The notes below the pieces were generated by a model. The model was given only the letters and a program-made list of their open reading frames with translations, did no database searches and was not told where the DNA came from. From positions 1-18,525 of the forward strand of contig CAZWTK010000039.1 in NCBI GenBank assembly GCA_964636655.1: a stretch of DNA of 18,525 nt. Direction: 5' to 3'. This DNA is from Fen-549 sp964636655 (GTDB taxonomy: Bacteria > Actinomycetota > Thermoleophilia > Gaiellales > Gaiellaceae). Numbering within the stretch: position 1 is the first letter of the stretch; each line of letters opens with the position of its first letter. Made by a program: the position numbers and the translations under genes. Positions 14,511-18,525 of the stretch are shown piece by piece.

Positions 14511-15182
14511 GTGCAGCAAGAAACCCTCGCGACGCGCTACTCCAGAATGGCGGAGGAGTACCCGGACCGGCGCGCAGTCGACCTGACGCTGCGCATTCTC
14601 GACTTTCTCTTCTCGGCGTCGTTCCTGCTGATCGCGCTCCCGCTCGTCGTTCTGATCGTCCCCGCCATCCTGATCTCGAGCGGCAGGCCCGTCTTCTACC
14701 GCGGTAGGAGAGTCGGGCGCTCCGGTCGAGTGTTCTCGATGCTCAAGTTCCGCACGCTCAGACGCGACGCGGAGAGCCGGCTCGGGCCCTACCTCGGCCC
14801 CGAGCTGGTCGAGCGCACGCGGGCCGAGTTCACGCCGATCGGCCGCTGGCTCAGAGCCACGCAGCTCGACGAGATCCCACAACTCTGGAACGTGCTCCGC
14901 GGTGACATGAGCCTGGTCGGACCGCGGCCGATCAGGCCGCGCTTCTTCGAGGAGCTCGCCGCGGACATTCCCGCCTACTGGCAGCGCCTGGTCGTGCGAC
15001 CGGGGCTGACGGGCTTCGCCCAGGTTCGCAAGGGCTACGAGACCTCCTGGGCCGAGAAGCTCGCCCACGACCTCGAGTACATCGCCGATCGCTCGGTCGC
15101 GCTCTACCTGCGCACGCTCGCGGCGACCGGCTGGCGCGTGCTGCGGCAGTCGCTGCGCGGCCTGGTCCGACCACGCGAGTAG
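14511..15182 (+). CDS. Initiating sugar-phosphate transferase (bacterial sugar transferase family)
   Basis: This 223-aa protein is a single-membrane-segment polyprenyl-phosphate hexose-1-phosphate transferase, of the WbaP C-terminal/PglC-like type. One hydrophobic segment (about residues 25-50, ending in IPAILISS-like sequence VPAILISSG) is followed by the catalytic cytoplasmic part. Motifs are PVFYRGRRVGR, SMLKFRTL, the conserved LDEIPQLWNVLRGDMSLVGP block with its Asp-Glu pair, and RPGLTGFAQV. It would load the first sugar phosphate onto undecaprenyl phosphate. I place the start at GTG 14511; the ATG at 14547 has no ribosome site and the longer upstream frame is not coding-like. Twenty-four bases after its stop begins the AsnB-like gene. 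It lies opposite the lysR gene. Confidence 0.9.
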   Translation: MQQETLATRYSRMAEEYPDRRAVDLTLRILDFLFSASFLLIALPLVVLIVPAILISSGRPVFYRGRRVGRSGRVFSMLKFRTLRRDAESRLGPYLGPELVERTRAEFTPIGRWLRATQLDEIPQLWNVLRGDMSLVGPRPIRPRFFEELAADIPAYWQRLVVRPGLTGFAQVRKGYETSWAEKLAHDLEYIADRSVALYLRTLAATGWRVLRQSLRGLVRPRE

Positions 15183-15192
15183 AGATCCAAAC

Positions 15193-15198
15193 TAGACT
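15193..15198 (+). promoter_or_regulatory. -10-like hexamer before asnB
   Basis: TAGACT lies eight bases before the GTG at 15207, with no ribosome binding site in between. This pattern suggests a leaderless start within the polysaccharide gene string. No convincing -35 was found. Confidence 0.3.
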
Positions 15199-15206
15199 CC
15201 CTCACC

Positions 15207-17096
15207 GTGTGCGGGATCTGTGGGATCGCCTCGGTAACGCGAGGCGTCGATCCGAGCGAGCTGGCGGCAATGAACGCCAAGCTCGTGCACCGAGGCCCCG
15301 ATAGCGAGGGAACCTTCCTGGACGGCGGCGTAGGTATCGCGGCGAGGCGCCTTTCGATCATCGACCTCCAGACGGGCGATCAGCCGCTGGCGAATGAGGA
15401 CGGCAGCGTGCGGGTCGCGCAGAACGGCGAGATCTACAACTACCGCGAGCTGCGCTCGGAGCTTGCGGCCAAGGGCCACCGCTTCGCCAGCCACGGCGAC
15501 ACCGAGGTGATAGCCCACCTCTACGAGGAGTACGGGCTCGATTTCGCCGCGCGCCTGCGCGGGATGTTCGCCCTGGCGATTTGGGATGCCCGCGAGCGCC
15601 GACTCGTTCTGGCCCGCGATCGCTTCGGCATCAAGCCGCTCTACTACCAAGGCGAAGCCGATGAGTTGCGCTTCGCCTCCGAGCTGCGCGCGCTACCGCG
15701 GGGCGAGATCGACCCCGAGGCGCTGGAGGCCTACCTGGCCTTCAACTTCGTGCCCGCGCCCTACTCGATCTTCCGGGGAATTCGCAAGCTGCCACCCGGA
15801 CATCTGTTGGTCTGGAAAGAAGGCAAGGCGCGCCTCGATCGCTTTGCCCGTCCACGCCCGGTGGACGCGAGCGAGCTGCGCAAGGAATCGGTCGAGACGC
15901 TGGCCGAGGAGCTGCGCGCGCGCATGCGCGACTCGGTTCGGGCTCACCTCGTCAGCGACGTGCCGGTCGGTGTCTTCCTCTCCGGCGGCGTCGACTCCTC
16001 GTTGCTGGCGGCGCTCGCCGCCGAAGAATCAGGGGAGCCGCTGCGCACCTTCACGATCGGCTTCGAGGAGCGCTCGTTCGACGAGACCGCCGGCGCGCGC
16101 AAGGTCGCCGAGCGCTACGCGACCAGCCACCGCGAGCTCGTTCTGCGACCCGAGCCGGAGCTGCTCCTGCGTGCCCTGGCGGAGGCCTTCGACGAGCCCT
16201 TCGCCGACTCCTCGGCGCTGCCCACCTACCTCGTCTCGCAGCTTGCGGCCGAGGACGTGAAGGTCTGCCTCTCGGGCGAAGGTGGGGACGAGCTCTTCGC
16301 CGGCTACTACACCTACGCCGCCGATCTGCTCGCCTCGCGGCTCGGCCCGCTTGCCCGTCTCGCGCGCCCCTTCGCCGAGCTGCTGCCCAGCTCGAGCGCC
16401 CGCATCAGCTTCGATTACAAGGCCAAGCGCTTCACCCGTGCCGCCCACCTGCCGCCGCTCGAGCGCCATCACGGCTGGAAGGAGATCTTCGCGCCCGAGC
16501 TGCGCGCCGAGCTGCGCGCCGGCCGAAGCGGCTTCGACCCGGTCGACCTGCTGCGCGCCCGCTACGCCGAGACCGAGAACGCCGAACCGCTCGCGCGCTT
16601 GCAGGATGTCGATCTCGGCATACCGCTGGTCGACGACCTGCTCACCAAGACCGATCGCTCCTCGATGGCCCACTCGCTCGAGGCGCGCGTTCCCTTCCTC
16701 GACTCGGTCGTCACCAACCTGGCACTGGCGCTGCCGCGCCGGCTCAAGGTCTCGGGCCTGAACAAGAAGATCCTGCTCAGGCGCGCCGCCGAGCCGCTGC
16801 TACCGCACGAGGTGGTGCACGGAAAGAAGCGCGGTTTCTCGATACCAGCCGCGGCCTGGTTGCGCGGCGAGCTCGAGCCGTTCGCCCGTGAAGTGCTCGC
16901 CCCAGGTGTGCTACGCCGGCAGGGGTTCTTCTCGCCAGACGTCGTCGCCTGCCTGCTCGACCGCCACGTTGCGCGAAAGGAAGACCTCTCGCGCCAGCTC
17001 TGGGGCCTGCTCGCCTTCACGCTCTGGTACGAAGGGCATGTCGAGACCGAGCCCGGGCCGCCGCATTCGGCGCGGCTCGGGGCGGCGGAAGCCTGA
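15207..17096 (+). CDS. asnB: AsnB-like glutamine amidotransferase (asparagine synthase family)
   Basis: This 629-aa protein begins GTG TGC, so after removal of the first residue Cys2 is the N-terminal nucleophile of the class II glutaminase domain (residues 2 to about 200; RLSIID 48-53, NGEIYN 73-78, GD at 97-98). The synthetase domain follows, with ATP pyrophosphatase loop SGGVDSS (259-265) and SGEGGDELFAGY (356-367). It would hydrolyse glutamine and transfer ammonia to a carboxylate activated with AMP. The usual product is asparagine, but AsnB-like enzymes in polysaccharide clusters often amidate sugar acids or other surface groups. The setting between a sugar transferase and a DUF354 protein favours such a role, without excluding asparagine synthesis. 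Length is normal and no key residue is missing. A strong antisense open frame exists but is a shadow. Confidence 0.93.
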   Translation: MCGICGIASVTRGVDPSELAAMNAKLVHRGPDSEGTFLDGGVGIAARRLSIIDLQTGDQPLANEDGSVRVAQNGEIYNYRELRSELAAKGHRFASHGDTEVIAHLYEEYGLDFAARLRGMFALAIWDARERRLVLARDRFGIKPLYYQGEADELRFASELRALPRGEIDPEALEAYLAFNFVPAPYSIFRGIRKLPPGHLLVWKEGKARLDRFARPRPVDASELRKESVETLAEELRARMRDSVRAHLVSDVPVGVFLSGGVDSSLLAALAAEESGEPLRTFTIGFEERSFDETAGARKVAERYATSHRELVLRPEPELLLRALAEAFDEPFADSSALPTYLVSQLAAEDVKVCLSGEGGDELFAGYYTYAADLLASRLGPLARLARPFAELLPSSSARISFDYKAKRFTRAAHLPPLERHHGWKEIFAPELRAELRAGRSGFDPVDLLRARYAETENAEPLARLQDVDLGIPLVDDLLTKTDRSSMAHSLEARVPFLDSVVTNLALALPRRLKVSGLNKKILLRRAAEPLLPHEVVHGKKRGFSIPAAAWLRGELEPFAREVLAPGVLRRQGFFSPDVVACLLDRHVARKEDLSRQLWGLLAFTLWYEGHVETEPGPPHSARLGAAEA

Positions 17097-17122
17097 TGCG
17101 ACCTGGACTCGTCAAATCCAGC

Positions 17123-17151
17123 CATGTCCCGGTGCCAGGCACGGGGACATG
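17123..17151. repeat. 29-base palindromic REP-like element
   Basis: Nested arms CATGTCCC (17123-17130)/GGGACATG (17144-17151) and GTGCC (17132-17136)/GGCAC (17138-17142) surround a central A, with one G:G mismatch. Related copies lie at 18308-18320 and 18380-18392. It falls between asnB and the next gene and would fold as a strong hairpin. Confidence 0.6.
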
Positions 17152-17165
17152 TCCGCGTGCGACGA

Positions 17166-17171
17166 TAGGCT
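17166..17171 (+). promoter_or_regulatory. -10-like hexamer before the DUF354 gene
   Basis: TAGGCT is followed four bases later by the GTG at 17176. GGGACA (17144-17149), sixteen bases upstream, is a possible weak -35. The same 11-mer ATAGGCTGACG recurs at 18204-18214. Confidence 0.3.
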
Positions 17172-17175
17172 GACG

Positions 17176-18195
17176 GTGAGAGTCTGGATCGACATGACGG
17201 CGCCGGCGCATGTGCTCGTGTTCCGGCCCTTGATCGGGCTGCTGCGCGAGCAGGGAGCCGAGATCGAGCTGACCGCGCGCGACTACGCGCAAACGCTGCA
17301 GCTGCTCGAGCTGCACGGCATCGAGGCCGAGGTGGTCGGGCACCACGGCGGACGCTCGCGGCTCGGCAAGGCGCGCTCGCTCGTCTCGCGCCTGGGCGCG
17401 CTGCGGCGCTGGGCCAAGGGCCGCAACTTCGACCTCGCGTTGGCGCACGGCTCGCACGAGCTGACGATCAACGCGCGCCGGCTCGGAATCCCGAGCTCGA
17501 CCACCTTCGACTATGAGTGGGCCACCCTCCAGCACCAGCTCGGTTGTCGCGCCGCAACACGAGTCGTCGTTCCCGAGTCGATTCCGCCCGAGCGGCTGAA
17601 GCGATACGGCGTCCGGCCGCCCAAGCTTCGGCGCTATCCAGGCCTGAAGGAGGAGTACTACCTGTCCGATTTCCGACCCGACCGCTCGATCGTGGGCGAG
17701 ATCGGAATCGACGAGGCGCGCGTAATCGCCGTCGTGCGCACGCCGCCGGACGTCTCGCTTTACCACCGCGCCTCGAACCCGCTTTTCCCGCGCGTGCTCG
17801 ACCACCTCGGTAGGCATCCCGACGTGCAGGCGATCGTGATTCCGCGCACCGAGGAGCAACGCGACTACGTCCAGAGCCTCGAGCTGCCCTCTCTGATCGT
17901 CCCTTCCGGCGCCGTGGACGCGCAGAGCCTGATCGCCCTCTCCGACTTCGTCGTCTCGGCCGGCGGAACGATGAACCGCGAGGCGGCGGCGCTCGGCGTG
18001 CCCGTCTACACGACCTTCGGCGGCAGGCTCGGCGGCGTGGACGAGTGGCTGATGCGGGAGGGAAGGCTCGTCCCGCTGACCGACCCGCGCGCCCTCGACC
18101 TGAGCAAGCGCAAGCCCGACGAGAGCAAGCGAGTCCGGCGCGACCCGAAGTTGGTGCTCGAGCTGCTGCTGTCGGCGCTGGAGGAGCCAGCCTAG
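17176..18195 (+). CDS. DUF354-family glycosyltransferase-like protein
   Basis: This 339-aa protein matches DUF354, a family with a GT-B-like two-domain fold related to UDP-GlcNAc 2-epimerases and glycosyltransferases, common in surface polysaccharide loci. The N-terminus VRVWIDMTAPAHVLVFRPL corresponds to the typical start of the family, which is why I choose GTG 17176 rather than the ATG at 17149; that ATG lies inside the palindromic element. Family-like features are AHGSHE, the TTFDYEWATLQ segment, and the late VVSAGGTMNREAAALGVPVY motif, which in GT-B folds forms the nucleotide-sugar pocket. Its exact reaction is unknown. It follows asnB with a 79-bp gap and is followed by hairpins. Longer in-frame sequence upstream overlaps asnB and is not coding-like. 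Confidence 0.85.
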   Translation: MRVWIDMTAPAHVLVFRPLIGLLREQGAEIELTARDYAQTLQLLELHGIEAEVVGHHGGRSRLGKARSLVSRLGALRRWAKGRNFDLALAHGSHELTINARRLGIPSSTTFDYEWATLQHQLGCRAATRVVVPESIPPERLKRYGVRPPKLRRYPGLKEEYYLSDFRPDRSIVGEIGIDEARVIAVVRTPPDVSLYHRASNPLFPRVLDHLGRHPDVQAIVIPRTEEQRDYVQSLELPSLIVPSGAVDAQSLIALSDFVVSAGGTMNREAAALGVPVYTTFGGRLGGVDEWLMREGRLVPLTDPRALDLSKRKPDESKRVRRDPKLVLELLLSALEEPA

Positions 18196-18196
18196 G

Positions 18197-18218
18197 CGCT
18201 CGCATAGGCTGACGAGCG
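18197..18218 (+). terminator. Hairpin directly after the DUF354 gene
   Basis: CGCTCG (18197-18202) and CGAGCG (18213-18218) pair perfectly around a 10-base loop, beginning one base after the stop codon. No T-run follows. Confidence 0.3.
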
Positions 18219-18240
18219 ATCCAAAGACTCCGGACCGCCG

Positions 18241-18269
18241 CGCAGACGCAGGATCCAGGCTCGTCTGCG
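18241..18269 (+). terminator. Second hairpin after the DUF354 gene
   Basis: CGCAGACG (18241-18248) and CGTCTGCG (18262-18269) form a perfect 8-bp stem with a 13-base loop, 46 bases after the stop. Together with the preceding hairpin it may end the polysaccharide transcript in a U-independent way. Confidence 0.4.
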
Positions 18270-18307
18270 GCTACTCGGTTCCGCGCGGCCGCTCGAGTCC
18301 CGTCCCA

Positions 18308-18320
18308 GTCCCAGGCACGG
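18308..18320. repeat. Degenerate REP-like copy
   Basis: GTCCCAGGCACGG is identical at 12 of 13 positions to GTGCCAGGCACGG at 17132-17144, the core of the palindromic element between asnB and the DUF354 gene. The substitution breaks the palindrome, so it looks like a decayed copy. Confidence 0.45.
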
Positions 18321-18379
18321 TCTGGCTTCAAGCGGCATGTGCGCCGTAATCGTGCCGAAAGTGAATCCGATCACCTCTC

Positions 18380-18392
18380 GGTGTCTGACACC
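18380..18392. repeat. Short REP-like palindrome GGTGTCTGACACC
   Basis: Six-base arms GGTGTC and GACACC flank a single T, making a perfect 13-base palindrome. It is a variant of the GGTGCC/GGCACG core at 17131-17144 (10 of 14 bases identical including the following G). Confidence 0.5.
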
Positions 18393-18409
18393 GTTCGGAG
18401 AAGGCGCTC

Positions 18410-18446
18410 AATGTCAAGGGAGCACTCGTATCGAGAGTGCGACATT
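18410..18446. repeat. Nested inverted repeat before the last start codon
   Basis: Outer arms AATGTC (18410-18415)/GACATT (18441-18446) and inner arms GCACTC (18422-18427)/GAGTGC (18435-18440) are all perfect. Six unpaired bases bulge on one side. In RNA this would be a hairpin about 15 bases before the GAGGAG ribosome site of the gene starting at 18477. Confidence 0.4.
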
Positions 18447-18476
18447 CGGCGCACAGATCCGACGAGGAGCCGCTTC

Positions 18477-18525
18477 GTGATCCGCCTCGGACGCAGCAGC
18501 GCGCCGCCGAGCGCGGCCGGGCTAG
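18477..18525 (+). CDS. Start of a further gene, cut by the window edge
   Basis: GTG at 18477 is preceded at seven bases by GAGGAG, a strong ribosome binding site, and the frame stays open to the end of the window. The sixteen visible residues (MIRLGRSSAPPSAAGL) are too few to identify the product. An ATG at 18411 in the same frame is less likely because it lies in an inverted repeat and has no ribosome site. Confidence 0.35.
   Translation, partial: MIRLGRSSAPPSAAGL

Noticed and set aside
14208..15068. Minus-strand open frame opposite the sugar transferase
   Set aside because: It crosses the divergent promoter region and two well-supported genes, and its translation is low-complexity.
16888..17175. 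Extension of the DUF354 gene into asnB, or start at ATG 17149
   Set aside because: The extension overlaps the coding end of asnB, and the ATG at 17149 lies inside the arm of a palindromic repeat; family members begin at the VRVWID segment.
18204..18214. Second copy of ATAGGCTGACG considered as a promoter
   Set aside because: No start codon or structured RNA candidate follows at a suitable distance; probably chance, or part of the hairpin loop.
1..18525. CRISPR array, tRNA, rRNA, insertion sequence or prophage
   Set aside because: No regularly spaced direct repeats, cloverleaf, rRNA-like stretch, transposase or integrase was found.

Overview
This window looks like a chromosomal segment of a high-GC actinobacterium. 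It may be a Thermoleophilia/Gaiellales-type lineage, but that is an inference from GC-rich third codon positions, frequent GTG starts, overlapping stop/start codons, apparently leaderless starts and gene content; no marker gene here fixes the taxon. No rRNA, tRNA, CRISPR array, transposase or phage gene was seen.

Layout. At the left end (1-4790) is one half of a surface-polysaccharide region. It holds the 3' part of a Wzx-like flippase (+), a membrane-anchored FlgD-Ig-like protein (-), a single-domain response regulator (+), an AT-richer spacer with one or two very small candidate genes, and a Wzy/O-antigen-ligase-like polymerase (-). The centre (4941-9703) is a tightly packed minus-strand operon for sulfur activation and sulfonate chemistry. 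Read 5' to 3' on that strand it encodes an acidic 93-aa protein, a small and apparently frameshifted protein, phosphosulfolactate synthase (ComA family), an Fe-S APS/PAPS reductase, APS kinase, ATP sulfurylase and a TauE/SafE-type exporter. From comA onward, each start overlaps the previous stop. Next (9783-14302), all on the minus strand, come an MMPL/RND-type transporter closed by a perfect 13-bp hairpin, two response regulators with no kinase nearby, and a LysR-type regulator. On the right (14499-18525, plus strand) is the other half of the polysaccharide region: an initiating sugar-phosphate transferase, an AsnB-like amidotransferase, a DUF354 glycosyltransferase-like protein, a spacer rich in palindromes, and perhaps the first codons of another gene.

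How the parts could work together. The sugar transferase would load the first sugar phosphate on undecaprenyl phosphate. AsnB and DUF354 proteins would modify or extend the unit, Wzx would flip it and Wzy would polymerise it. The central operon converts sulfate to APS and PAPS (Sat, CysC) and to sulfite (CysH). The only sulfite-using enzyme next to them is ComA, which joins sulfite to phosphoenolpyruvate; no sulfite reductase is present. The operon may therefore make a C3 sulfonate, export sulfite or a sulfonate through TauE, and/or supply PAPS for sulfation. This is the most interesting hypothesis in the window, and it remains an inference.
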